A model generated the notes under the pieces. That model was not told the origin of the DNA and made no database searches. It saw only the letters and a list, made by a program, of their open reading frames with translations. This document shows positions 14,906-24,004 of a stretch of 46,568 bases of DNA, one piece after another. Both the position numbers and the translations under genes were made by a program. Location of the stretch: positions 1 through 46,568 of the forward strand of contig JAVBKX010000034.1 of assembly GCA_031553835.1 (NCBI GenBank). Direction: 5' to 3'. The first letter of the stretch is position 1; each line of letters starts with the position of its first letter. The DNA comes from JAVBKX01 sp031553835. GTDB lineage: Bacteria > Bacteroidota > Bacteroidia > Bacteroidales > Azobacteroidaceae.

Positions 14906-16264
14906 ATGAAGATGAAAATGAAGAATCTATTTTTCACTATTCTTTTACTCGTGCTCGTGTGTACTCGCGCTGACGCGCAATATACGAGGGCACAAATTCT
15001 TGAAACGAACTCTCCCCCGACATTGACAACTGCGACTGGAGCAGATACTTGTTTCGTTCGGGTGGATCCTGCTTCTTTAGAACAAAAAGCAGCCAAATCG
15101 ACAACCTTCAATGCTCCTGCTACCGGAGACAACTGGTTTATATCCATTGGCGGCGGTATTGGCGATTTAATGAGCGAAGAATACAACCTGGTTAGCTTTT
15201 CTGAGCGAGTAAATCCTACTTTCAATTTGGCATTCGGTAAATGGATATCGCCGACTTGGGGGCTGAGAACCCGGTTTACCGGCGCGAAATTACAAGGACT
15301 TGCAACCGAATCCGGTGGTCAGGGAGTGGGCTTTTGGTATATCGGAAAAAAACATCCTTATTCCCATAATGGCTACCAGCAAAGCATTACTAATTCTTAT
15401 TTATCGGCATTTGATGATCCGGACAAATGGGCTGAAATCAAAAAGCGTTTTTTGGAAGACAAACCTGTAAAACACAGTGGTGATGCCGACAATGCTTACA
15501 TATACCATGTTCCATATTTGGCAGGATCATTTGATTTGATGTTAAATATCAACAATTTTTTCACACCATACAAAGCAGACAGAGTATTTGAGACATTTAT
15601 ATATGGAGGTATTGGTATAGCTCACACTTTTGGAGATCAAAACCGCAATCAAACTGATATTAACAGCATTTTCGGAACTGCCGGCGTAACTTTGAATTTC
15701 CGTTTAAGTAAAGCTGCCAGCGTTTTTGTGGATTTACAAGGAATGGCTTTACCTGAATACTTCGACTGGAAGGTGGGAGATGGCAATACATTGGATGGGA
15801 TTGTAAACTACACATTAGGTTTAACATTTGATATCAATCGTGGATTTACCCGCGCTCCTGTATATATGCCTGAGACCGTAAGACAACTGAATGAGTATAG
15901 AGCGCAACCTGTCGCTCCCCTACCTGTTGAAGGCGACAAATTATATGTAGCCATTTATTTCCAAATTGATAAACATAATGTGCAAGCTTCCGAAATGCAT
16001 AAATTGGATGAAATTGCAAGATTTATGCGTCAAAATCCGGACAGAAAAGTAGCTGTCTCCGGATATGCGGATGTTGAAACAGCATTCCCTGCATATAACC
16101 AAAAATTATCTGAACGACGTGCAAATGAAGTAGTTAGACTCTTAAGAGATAAATATGGAATCGATTCATATCGCTTAAGCGTCAGAGCATTCGGCGACAA
16201 AGTTCAACCGTTCAAAGCAAATGAAAAAAATCGGGTGGTAATTGCATTTGATGCGAACTACTAA
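14906..16264 (+). CDS. OmpA family outer-membrane protein
   Basis: The 452-residue product has a signal peptide (MKMKMKNLFFTILLLVLVCTRADAQ), an N-terminal outer-membrane beta-barrel-type region with NWFISIGGGIGDLM, FGKWISPTWGLRTRFTG and FIYGGIGIAHTFGD, and a C-terminal OmpA-like peptidoglycan-binding domain (about 345-450): AIYFQIDKHNVQASEMHKLDEIARFM, KVAVSGYADVETA, YNQKLSERRANEVVRLL, AFGDKVQPF. OmpA domains bind diaminopimelate of peptidoglycan and tether the outer membrane. The classical NxxLSxxRA motif appears as NQKLSERRA. It is a single-gene unit with its own promoter (14822-14829) and a strong terminator (16331-16371). The ATG at 14906 is followed by two more in-frame ATGs (14912, 14918) that could also serve. 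Confidence 0.92.
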   Translation: MKMKMKNLFFTILLLVLVCTRADAQYTRAQILETNSPPTLTTATGADTCFVRVDPASLEQKAAKSTTFNAPATGDNWFISIGGGIGDLMSEEYNLVSFSERVNPTFNLAFGKWISPTWGLRTRFTGAKLQGLATESGGQGVGFWYIGKKHPYSHNGYQQSITNSYLSAFDDPDKWAEIKKRFLEDKPVKHSGDADNAYIYHVPYLAGSFDLMLNINNFFTPYKADRVFETFIYGGIGIAHTFGDQNRNQTDINSIFGTAGVTLNFRLSKAASVFVDLQGMALPEYFDWKVGDGNTLDGIVNYTLGLTFDINRGFTRAPVYMPETVRQLNEYRAQPVAPLPVEGDKLYVAIYFQIDKHNVQASEMHKLDEIARFMRQNPDRKVAVSGYADVETAFPAYNQKLSERRANEVVRLLRDKYGIDSYRLSVRAFGDKVQPFKANEKNRVVIAFDANY

Positions 16265-16330
16265 ATGCACGACAAAATGAATTAACCCTGCATTTATAGA
16301 GTTTTATTAAGATAAAGCTTATTATAAAAA

Positions 16331-16371
16331 ACAGAGAGTTGCAAATTAGATTGCGACTCTCTGTTTTTTTT
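16331..16371 (+). terminator. Rho-independent terminator of the OmpA-family gene
   Basis: ACAGAGAGTTGC (16331-16342) pairs with GCGACTCTCTGT (16353-16364; one G-U pair) and is followed at once by a run of eight or more T. It ends the plus-strand transcript 67 bp after the stop codon. Confidence 0.9.
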
Positions 16372-16419
16372 GCTATATCGTAATCTATCCACATTTTGGC
16401 TATGATTTAATCGAGCACA

Positions 16420-16606
16420 AAAAAAGGCTGCCTGAGGCTCAGGCAGCCTTTCTATTATAATAATTCCGGTAAAGTAATCCTAAAAATAATCTATTATTAA
16501 CATCTACATACACGCATACACATTTTTACACATTCAGCTCCACTTTCACAAGCCAACAGAACATGTTAGAGTAAATAAGTTATTATAGAATCATTTACCG
16601 GAATTA
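16420..16606 (-). ncRNA. Candidate small RNA with long closing stem
   Basis: On the minus strand TAATTCCGGTAAA (ending near 16605) is perfectly complementary to TTTACCGGAATTA (16461-16473), closing a region of about 118 nt. It is followed about 10 nt later by the strong minus-strand terminator at 16423-16451. No reading frame of note lies inside. A closing stem plus terminator resembles the layout of 6S RNA and similar housekeeping RNAs, but no conserved 6S bubble was identified and no good TAnnTTTG promoter precedes it. The rest of 16606-16838 shows no gene. Confidence 0.35.
16423..16451 (-). terminator. Rho-independent terminator read from the minus strand
   Basis: AAAGGCTGCCTGAG (16423-16436) and CTCAGGCAGCCTTT (16438-16451) are perfect complements. 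Read from the minus strand the hairpin is followed by seven T. It would end either the pyrG-yidC-DUF4491 transcript, 390 bp beyond its last stop codon, or a separate small RNA. Confidence 0.85.
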
Positions 16607-16838
16607 AAAATGAATCATTTTATTTTACTGCAACAACAACGACTCAAAAACAATACCTTTAAGCCATCATTACAGCATTTACATTCTTTCAAAAAATTAA
16701 TTGGAGTACTAACAATATGTATTAGTCGCCTCTCAAAAACAAGCAATTCAATTATTGGGTGTGATATCAGTTTTACATAGAGCAAACTATGAAAACTGTG
16801 CTACAAAGTTAGCAATATTTTTTTACAAAAGAAATTTT

Positions 16839-17150
16839 TCAGTCTGAATTTTTAGTTTTAGTTTTACTTCTTTGGGGATTTTGAGGAAACCAGCCTTTTT
16901 TTACACGTTCTTCCTGCTCAAAAACTTCCTTGATACTCCAAAGGCTTGAAAAACCCAATACTCCTAAGATAGAAGACCAGAGAATATTATTAACCAGAAA
17001 AGAAAAGACAAGTGATATTATCCCAATCAGCAAGAACACCCACCAGCATTTGACTCCAAAGTAGTATTCGCCTTTGACTACTAATGGGTGAAACAAACCA
17101 ATAATTAAAAAGGCGACTGCACCTATGATCAATCCAAAAAAATCAGACAT
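16839..17150 (-). CDS. DUF4491 family small membrane protein
   Basis: The 103-residue product has three likely membrane helices (about 5-25, 36-58 and 60-75). It begins SDFFGLIIGAVAFLIIGLFHPLVVKGEYYFGVKCWWVFLLIG, the pattern I associate with DUF4491, a family of unknown function common in Bacteroidota. The C-terminal tail is short, soluble and basic (RVKKGWFPQNPQRSKTKTKN). It starts 6 bp after the yidC stop codon on the same strand, so it is probably co-expressed with the membrane insertase; whether that is functional is unknown. Confidence 0.85.
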   Translation of the reverse strand: MSDFFGLIIGAVAFLIIGLFHPLVVKGEYYFGVKCWWVFLLIGIISLVFSFLVNNILWSSILGVLGFSSLWSIKEVFEQEERVKKGWFPQNPQRSKTKTKNSD

Positions 17151-17156
17151 GATAGT

Positions 17157-19073
17157 TTATCGTTTCCTGTTTTGTTGCGCCCGTTGTTTAGCTAATGCCT
17201 GCTGTTGACGTTGAGCTTCTTCCAAACGAGCCATGAATCCGGATTTCTTTTTTGCCGGTTTATTTTTATTTTTTTCCAGTTTAGCTAATACTTTCTGATC
17301 ATTGACCGACATACGGAAAACGATTGTTAGAACAATGGTAATCAAAGAAGAAAGGAAATAATAATAATTCAAACCTGCAGGATAACTATTTAAGAAGAAC
17401 ATCATCATGATGGGCATCACATACATCATCATTTTCATCCCCGGCATCTGCTGTTGTCCTGTATTCGCCTGATCCGATGTAAATTTTGTATTCACAATCG
17501 TAGTGATAGTCATTAGTAAACAGAACAAACTAATATGGTTGCCAAAATATGGAGTGATCAAAGGAATATAGGTAGTCCAACTAATAATAGCATCATAAGT
17601 CGACAAATCTTTAGCCCACAAGAAACTTTCATGCCTTAATTCGATTGCATTGGGGAAGAACATAAACAATGCTATTAAAAATGGCATTTGAAGCAACATA
17701 GGAAGACAGCCGCTCATGGGATTAATGCCAACCTGACGATACAATTCCATTGTCTTTTGCTGCCGTTTCATGGCATCTTCCTGTTTCGGATATTTTGCAT
17801 TGATTTCCTCCACCTGTGGCCGCATGACGCGCATTTTAGCCGACGACATTAATGATTTATAAACCAATGGAAATAATCCGGTACGGATAATTAATGTCAA
17901 AAAGAAAATGGCCAGCCCAATGTTGCCACATATAGATGTTAGCCAATCAAACAGCGGAATAATAATCCATTTGTTGACATATCGGAATAAACTCCATCCG
18001 AGTGGAACCAAACGTTCTAATTGAAGATTTTCACCTTCGAATTTTGTCTTATCATACTTTTTTAACAAGGTATAATCATTGGGACCTAAATAATAATGAA
18101 ACCCAATTGGCTTATCGGATTTGGGGTCGAAAGCAACACTGGTTTCCGTAGTAATTTGTTTCATATAAGTACCCCCGACAAAACGTTTCGAATCGATCTT
18201 GGTCGCCTCAAAACTTTCATCGGCAATGAAAACTGTTGAAAAAAACTGATCTTTGCAAGCAATCCATTTCAACCGATTGGCTATGTTCTGTACCTCATCT
18301 TTTCGTTCGCTCAGTTCTTCTACATCATCGGCTTCGTATTTATACATAGCCCTGGAATATCGTTCTTCAAAGCTGCGCCCTTCTTCTTGTTGCCGGATTT
18401 TTTGCATCCAATCGATATCTAATACCGAAGTTCCCGCAGCCAGCACTTTATCCAGTCCATTGGAAACGATTTCAAACCGCAATATATAATCTCCCGGCAA
18501 TAGCGTATATACAAAATCCAACGAAGCGCCTTCTTCTGAGTGCAATCGCATGGTAAGATACCCTTGATCACCACCTGGAATCGGTTCAAAATACAAATCA
18601 TCGGTATTGACCACCCGATTATTGACAGTATTCATGGTTACTGCAAACCGGGATTCTTCTTTATCGAAAAGCATTAACGGAAGTGAATCATACGATTGGT
18701 ATTCTTTCAACCGGGCAGAATAAAGGCGTCCGCCTTTTGTTGTCAACTTCAATTCTACCAACTCATTTTCAAGTGTAATCAATTCTTCAGTTCCTTCTGC
18801 AGAAACCGCAAATGCGCCATACTGACTGCGCAAGCGTTCATTTACCAATGAATCCGGTGCATTTTCAACTGCAGACAATGAGTCTTGCAATTGAAACTGT
18901 GCCTGTTTTTGCTGCTCCAAATTCAATTGAGCCTGAACCAATTGAACAGAATCATTGTATCGTTGTTGCGCTTCTCTTGCAGCTATTTGTTCTTTAGAAG
19001 GACGATTCCAAAAAGTAAACCCAATGAGAATGAGGGCAATCAAAACAAAACCAATCAGTGTATTTTTATCCAT
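17157..19073 (-). CDS. yidC: Membrane protein insertase YidC
   Basis: YidC inserts and folds inner-membrane proteins alone or with SecYEG. The 638-residue product has the N-terminal TM anchor (DKNTLIGFVLIALILIGFTFW), a large periplasmic beta-supersandwich domain (about 75-350), and the conserved five-TM insertase core (about 365-590): WIIIPLFDWLTSI, GLAIFFLTLIIRTGLFPLVYKS with the key arginine in the membrane groove, MKRQQKTMELYRQVGINPMSGCLPMLLQMP, and a Met-rich stretch (GMKMMMYVMPIMMMFFLNSYPAGLNYYY split over the last helices). The tail is rich in Lys, Arg and Gln and likely contacts ribosomes. It lies 55 bp after pyrG. Length is typical for Bacteroidota. Confidence 0.97.
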   Translation of the reverse strand: MDKNTLIGFVLIALILIGFTFWNRPSKEQIAAREAQQRYNDSVQLVQAQLNLEQQKQAQFQLQDSLSAVENAPDSLVNERLRSQYGAFAVSAEGTEELITLENELVELKLTTKGGRLYSARLKEYQSYDSLPLMLFDKEESRFAVTMNTVNNRVVNTDDLYFEPIPGGDQGYLTMRLHSEEGASLDFVYTLLPGDYILRFEIVSNGLDKVLAAGTSVLDIDWMQKIRQQEEGRSFEERYSRAMYKYEADDVEELSERKDEVQNIANRLKWIACKDQFFSTVFIADESFEATKIDSKRFVGGTYMKQITTETSVAFDPKSDKPIGFHYYLGPNDYTLLKKYDKTKFEGENLQLERLVPLGWSLFRYVNKWIIIPLFDWLTSICGNIGLAIFFLTLIIRTGLFPLVYKSLMSSAKMRVMRPQVEEINAKYPKQEDAMKRQQKTMELYRQVGINPMSGCLPMLLQMPFLIALFMFFPNAIELRHESFLWAKDLSTYDAIISWTTYIPLITPYFGNHISLFCLLMTITTIVNTKFTSDQANTGQQQMPGMKMMMYVMPIMMMFFLNSYPAGLNYYYFLSSLITIVLTIVFRMSVNDQKVLAKLEKNKNKPAKKKSGFMARLEEAQRQQQALAKQRAQQNRKR

Positions 19074-19128
19074 GAGATATTGTTACGTTTTATGCGAAAT
19101 ATTGAAATTAATTCGTATTATTTAGTTG

Positions 19129-20730
19129 TTATTTTCCAATTGCCGCTCCTACAAAACCAAGGAATAACGGATTGGGATTCACTACAGTACTATTATATTC
19201 AGGATGAAACTGCACTCCTACATACCACTTTAATTTAGGAATTTCCACCACTTCGACCAAACCGGTTTCAGGATTGGTTCCAACACATTTCATTCCTTTC
19301 TTTTCAAATTGAACTTTATAATTATTATTGAATTCGAAACGATGACGATGGCGTTCCTGTATAAGCTCTTTGTTGTATGATTTATATACTTTAGAATCTT
19401 GCACCAAAATGCAATCATAGGCGCCCAATCGCATGGATCCGCCCATATTGGTCAGATTTTTTTGTTCTTCCATCAAATCAATGACACTGTTGGGCGTCTT
19501 GGGATCGATTTCAGTAGAATGGGCATCTTTCATATCCAATACATTGCGGGCAAATTCGATCACCATGCATTGCATCCCGAGGCAAATCCCCAAGGTAGGA
19601 ATATCATTTTCACGCGCATATTTCAAAGCGGCAAATTTACCGTCGATTCCACGTTGTCCGAAACCGGGGGCCACCAATATGCCATCTAAACCTGCGAATA
19701 ATTCCGCAGCATTCTGGTCATTCAGCTTTTCGGAGTGAATATACCGTAAATCCAACTGGCGATCGTGATAAGTCGCAGCCTGAAGCAACGATTCATTGAT
19801 CGATTTATATGCATCCGGTAATTCAACGTATTTTCCTACTAAACCGATTTTCACGGATTGAGTAGCCGTTTGCATTTTTTTCAAAAATTCTTTCCATTGC
19901 TTCATGGCAGGCTTTTCTCCTACCGGCATATTCATTTTTTGAAGAATAATTTCATCCATCCGTTGTTTCGCCATTACCATAGGTACCTCATAAATGGAAG
20001 GAACATCGTATGACTGAACAACAGCATCTTCTTCCACGTTACAGAACAATGCTACTTTGCGACAAATGCCTTTATCCAGCTCTTTTTCGGTACGCAATAC
20101 GAGTACTTCGGGTTGAATTCCCTGTTCTTGCAATTGTTTGACTGAGTGCTGGGTCGGTTTAGTTTTCACTTCTTTTGCTGCGGCAATATAAGGCACATAC
20201 GTAAGATGCACACACAAGCAATTCCGACCTAATTCCCAACGCAACTGACGAACGCTTTCTATAAAAGGAAGCGACTCTATATCGCCTACTGTTCCGCCGA
20301 TTTCCGTAATCACAAAATCAAACTGTTGTTTACTGCCCAACAGCATGATATTGCGTTTGATTTCATCGGTAATATGAGGAATTACCTGCACGGTTTTTCC
20401 TAAATAATCGCCACGACGTTCTTTATTGATTACACTTTGATAGATACGTCCGGTGGTGATATTATTGGCTTTAGTAGTAGGAACGTTCAGGAAACGCTCA
20501 TAGTGACCGAGGTCAAGGTCAGCCTCATGCCCATCTACCGTCACATAACATTCTCCATGTTCATAAGGATTCAATGTTCCCGGATCGATGTTGATATAGG
20601 GGTCAAACTTTTGTATCGTTACCCGATAACCCCTTGCCTGCAATAATTTGCCTAATGAAGCTGCAATAATTCCTTTTCCCAAGGAAGAAACGACCCCTCC
20701 TGTCACGAAAATATACTTTGTATCAGTCAC
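19129..20730 (-). CDS. pyrG: CTP synthase
   Basis: PyrG aminates UTP to CTP with glutamine and ATP. The 533-residue product has the synthetase domain TKYIFVTGGVVSSLGKGIIAASLGKLL with the P-loop lysine, DPYINIDPGTLNPYEHGECYVTVDGHEADLDLGHYERF, and EIGGTVGDIES. The class I glutamine amidotransferase domain follows from about residue 290 with GICLGMQC (nucleophile cysteine) and VQFHPEYNS. The likely start is GTG at 20728-20730 (VTDTKYIF). The open frame reaches a TTG at 20769, but that TTG is part of a TAACTTTG promoter box, so translation cannot begin there if transcription does. yidC and the DUF4491 gene follow. Confidence 0.96.
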   Translation of the reverse strand: MTDTKYIFVTGGVVSSLGKGIIAASLGKLLQARGYRVTIQKFDPYINIDPGTLNPYEHGECYVTVDGHEADLDLGHYERFLNVPTTKANNITTGRIYQSVINKERRGDYLGKTVQVIPHITDEIKRNIMLLGSKQQFDFVITEIGGTVGDIESLPFIESVRQLRWELGRNCLCVHLTYVPYIAAAKEVKTKPTQHSVKQLQEQGIQPEVLVLRTEKELDKGICRKVALFCNVEEDAVVQSYDVPSIYEVPMVMAKQRMDEIILQKMNMPVGEKPAMKQWKEFLKKMQTATQSVKIGLVGKYVELPDAYKSINESLLQAATYHDRQLDLRYIHSEKLNDQNAAELFAGLDGILVAPGFGQRGIDGKFAALKYARENDIPTLGICLGMQCMVIEFARNVLDMKDAHSTEIDPKTPNSVIDLMEEQKNLTNMGGSMRLGAYDCILVQDSKVYKSYNKELIQERHRHRFEFNNNYKVQFEKKGMKCVGTNPETGLVEVVEIPKLKWYVGVQFHPEYNSTVVNPNPLFLGFVGAAIGK

Positions 20731-20766
20731 AATTGTAAAATTTATAGGATTATTTTTTGAAAGGTG

Positions 20767-20774
20767 CAAAGTTA
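20767..20774 (-). promoter_or_regulatory. pyrG promoter -7 box
   Basis: The minus strand reads TAACTTTG, a perfect TAnnTTTG match, 37 bp upstream of the GTG start. It decides against the longer TTG-initiated frame. The leader would be about 30 nt, too short for long attenuation structures. Confidence 0.6.
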
Positions 20775-20818
20775 TAAAATTTTCCGGGAAAGGAGACGAA
20801 AGATAGAAAGAATTGAGT

Positions 20819-23800
20819 TTATAGCTTCCCCCAATTTTTATTAGGCTGATCTCCCATCTTCACGACAAGACTACCTCCTTGTAATAGCTCTTTCGCCGGA
20901 AAACAGAAAGAATTCAATGGTTTCCCATTCAATAAGACTGATTGTATATATTTATTCACCCGGGAAACATTTTTCGCTTCAATTGTAAAAGTTTTTCCCC
21001 GGCCATAACGTTCACCCAAATCAATAACCACTTTTTTAAAAACAGGGCTCGCAATTTCATATACAGGATCAACCCGGCAACCTCCATCTGTTTGGAAGAT
21101 TCCCAAAGCAGCCATCACAAACCAGGCGCTCATCTGTCCCTGATCTTCATCGCCCAAATAAGCATCCCCCACACCAAAGCCATAATAATTATCAAGAATT
21201 GAACGGCTCCAACGCTGCGTTTGCCAAGGCTCACCGGCCCAATTGAATAAAAAGGCGAAATGCATCGACTGCTGATTGCCTTGAACCACCGGGTAATCCC
21301 AATACTGATCGCCGGGAGCATTGTAACGCCATTTTTCACTTTCAGTAAAGCCCCATTCCAAGCGTTCTGCAAACTTCTTCGCACCCATTATTTTCACTAA
21401 TTCAGGTACATTTTGCGGAACAAAATAACTCAACTGCCACGCATTCCCTTCCACATATTCCGAATGAGCGCCCGATTTGAATGGATCAAAAGAGTCAACA
21501 AACCGGCCATTGCTCTCACGCATGTGGGCATAACCGTTTTCCGGATTGATCGCATTCTTCCACCACCGTCCTCTCTCCGAAAATACCTTATAATCAGCTT
21601 TCTTATTCAGTGATTTGGCAAACTGGGAAACGGTCCAGTCATCGTAAGAGTATTCCAATGTGTTGGAATATGTCCCTAAATCAGATGGAACATAATGATA
21701 TTTGAGGTAAGATTCCAAATCCCGATTGCCGGCAAATCCTCCTGCAACAGGTGAAGCTGGAGTTGTTTGCATCTTTTTCATTGCCTGAAAGGCTTTTTCC
21801 TTATCAAAATCACGAATACCCATCTGGTAAGCGCCAACTATCAGAGGAATTTCGTGTTCGGCCACCATCACCGGGATATATTTCATACCGGCAGGACCTT
21901 TAGCTAACCGGCCATTAACATCGTACATCAGCAGTTGGGAATTCACCCACTTCGATGACCATTCCGGTGTAACCAGATTCCAGAATTGGTTCAAATTCCA
22001 GAAAGTATTCCAAAAAGCATCGCAACCCAGTGCCAATTGATTGGGATTGGTTATTTTTTGTCTGGTTTGGTCGGCAGCGATCCATTCTCCATTGACATCG
22101 CTCCAGGTATTTCTGCTCAAAGCACGATACATATTGGTATAAAAACGGACTTTTTCCATCCGGTCATCAGAAGCAACCATTAACCTCGATAACAAATCAT
22201 TCCATGCCGATTTTTGATTATTTACAACAGCCTGATAATTCCAGCCGAACGGCTTAGATATCTCAGTTTCTAAGTTTTGCGAAGCATTAGCAACACTAAC
22301 CATCGAAATTCCCGAACGGGCCTGAACTATAGAAGATGATTGTGTATCAAATTCAACATACATTCCGGCATCTTTAAGATTCTTGCCTGTTATATAATCT
22401 GTAGCCTGGATATTATCATTAATCCAGCCACCTGTTTTCTTGATGGGGTGATCAAATTCAATCACAAAATGAACAGTATATTCCTGATCGGCATCATTAC
22501 TCCAGACATTGGGACGGGGAGATAATTGATGGCTATGCCCTTCAATGCGATAATCGCTCACTTTTTTCATCTCCACATCGACTAATTGATAATCATACTC
22601 CGAAGGAATATGCAGATCAATCATTACCCGGCCGTCTTTTGTCTGTGGGAAAGTATAACGCTGGAAACCGCAACGAGTTGTGGCCGTGATTTCCACTTCA
22701 ATATCCGTATCTGTCATATAAACTTTATAATACCCAAGCAGAGCTTCCTCTCGCCTCTTATCAATACGGGAGCGATAACCCGAATCCGGATCTTTTTCAT
22801 CTCCAACCTTTATCTGAAGCGAACCATTGGTGGGCATCATGCCCAGACCGGCCATTGTCCATTCATGAATATGACTGAAACAACCAATAGATTCAAACGA
22901 TGGCTGATAACCGGCCTGCCAGCCACTATTCTGGTTGTCAGGACTCAGTTTTACCATGCTGAAAGGCATCCAGGGACCCGGTGCGATCATCCAACGCGAA
23001 TGAGCAGCACCCATCATAGTGTTCACGTAATCTGCAGGACTCTGTATATTTTGAGGAGAACGTTTTACAATTCCTTTAGATACAGAAATTCCATCAATCA
23101 ATATGTTATATTCACTCTCCGTCGCTGATGTTACCGCGGGCATGGGGACTTCGAATTGGTAACGGGCCGTATCAATCGTCGCTGAAAAAATACTTGACTT
23201 ATCTAACTTGACTTCTATTCCGGGACGACCTGCCAAATGTTCCAAATCAATTAAAAGTGGTTGGTAACGTCCTTTCTCACTGCACAATTCGTAATTGCAG
23301 GGGTAAATATCGCGTATAAAAACCTGATCTGATGCTTGAAGTGTAACTGCACAATCGGAGGTTAATTCTACATTATCAAAAACAATCCAGGAACCTTCCA
23401 GGATAGTTAAATTAATTTTGTTTCCGCCTTTTTTAAGCACATTTTTATTTAAAGGAATAAGAACGGTTTTATGTTTGGACGAAGCCACGGTTTGTTCTAT
23501 AGAAGCATCAGTCCCTCCTGTCAATGAATATTTGTTGACTTGGGAGTCATTCACAGTTATTTTCAACAGTGAACCGCGCGGATTGCAATCAATCAAATTA
23601 AGATACAACTGGAACGAAGCCTCTTCCGGCATTTTGTCGATACCGAAAAGAATATTGATTTCATGGGTACGCCAGCCTGACGTTCCTCCTGTACCTCCCC
23701 AAGCATCATTCGGACCGGGCAGGACATAAGGAAAATCTTCCTTAAGGGTTGATTTTCCAACCAGATAGTATTTGTTTTCGTAACCAAAGTCCTGTTCCAA

Positions 23801-23941
23801 AAATGCAGTATAATCTGAAGGGCCTAAAGCAAATTCAGCAGCACTCTGGTCATTTTCTCCAAGTTTAAAAACAGTTGTATTTTGAGCGAATATGCCAACG
23901 TTATACAAAAAAATTATGACAATTATTTGAATTGTTTTCAT
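20819..23941 (-). CDS. GH92 family alpha-mannosidase-type glycoside hydrolase with extra N-terminal domain
   Basis: GH92 enzymes are calcium-dependent exo-acting alpha-mannosidases used by Bacteroidota on N-glycans and mannans. The 1040-residue product has a signal peptide (MKTIQIIVIIFLYNVGIFAQ). Residues about 24-195 form an additional beta-sandwich-like domain (WGGTGGTSGWRTHEINI, LIDCNPRGSLLKITVND, NKINLTILEGSWIVFDNVEL) resembling the galactose-binding domain of rhamnogalacturonan lyases. The GH92 part begins near 300 with DYVNTMMG and FSHIHEWTMAGLGMMP and includes GCDAFWNTFWNLNQFWNLV, EYSYDDWTVSQFAK, EGNAWQLSYFVPQNV and the active-site segment GDEDQGQMSAWFVMAALG. Typical GH92s are about 750 residues, so this one is longer. 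No SusC/SusD pair is adjacent. It follows holA by 63 bp. Confidence 0.93.
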   Translation of the reverse strand: MKTIQIIVIIFLYNVGIFAQNTTVFKLGENDQSAAEFALGPSDYTAFLEQDFGYENKYYLVGKSTLKEDFPYVLPGPNDAWGGTGGTSGWRTHEINILFGIDKMPEEASFQLYLNLIDCNPRGSLLKITVNDSQVNKYSLTGGTDASIEQTVASSKHKTVLIPLNKNVLKKGGNKINLTILEGSWIVFDNVELTSDCAVTLQASDQVFIRDIYPCNYELCSEKGRYQPLLIDLEHLAGRPGIEVKLDKSSIFSATIDTARYQFEVPMPAVTSATESEYNILIDGISVSKGIVKRSPQNIQSPADYVNTMMGAAHSRWMIAPGPWMPFSMVKLSPDNQNSGWQAGYQPSFESIGCFSHIHEWTMAGLGMMPTNGSLQIKVGDEKDPDSGYRSRIDKRREEALLGYYKVYMTDTDIEVEITATTRCGFQRYTFPQTKDGRVMIDLHIPSEYDYQLVDVEMKKVSDYRIEGHSHQLSPRPNVWSNDADQEYTVHFVIEFDHPIKKTGGWINDNIQATDYITGKNLKDAGMYVEFDTQSSSIVQARSGISMVSVANASQNLETEISKPFGWNYQAVVNNQKSAWNDLLSRLMVASDDRMEKVRFYTNMYRALSRNTWSDVNGEWIAADQTRQKITNPNQLALGCDAFWNTFWNLNQFWNLVTPEWSSKWVNSQLLMYDVNGRLAKGPAGMKYIPVMVAEHEIPLIVGAYQMGIRDFDKEKAFQAMKKMQTTPASPVAGGFAGNRDLESYLKYHYVPSDLGTYSNTLEYSYDDWTVSQFAKSLNKKADYKVFSERGRWWKNAINPENGYAHMRESNGRFVDSFDPFKSGAHSEYVEGNAWQLSYFVPQNVPELVKIMGAKKFAERLEWGFTESEKWRYNAPGDQYWDYPVVQGNQQSMHFAFLFNWAGEPWQTQRWSRSILDNYYGFGVGDAYLGDEDQGQMSAWFVMAALGIFQTDGGCRVDPVYEIASPVFKKVVIDLGERYGRGKTFTIEAKNVSRVNKYIQSVLLNGKPLNSFCFPAKELLQGGSLVVKMGDQPNKNWGKL

Positions 23942-24004
23942 GGTTATAATAAATTTTATCTACTTGACTCAGTGAGCTCTCTCCTGATTCAATCCGACTA
24001 TTAT

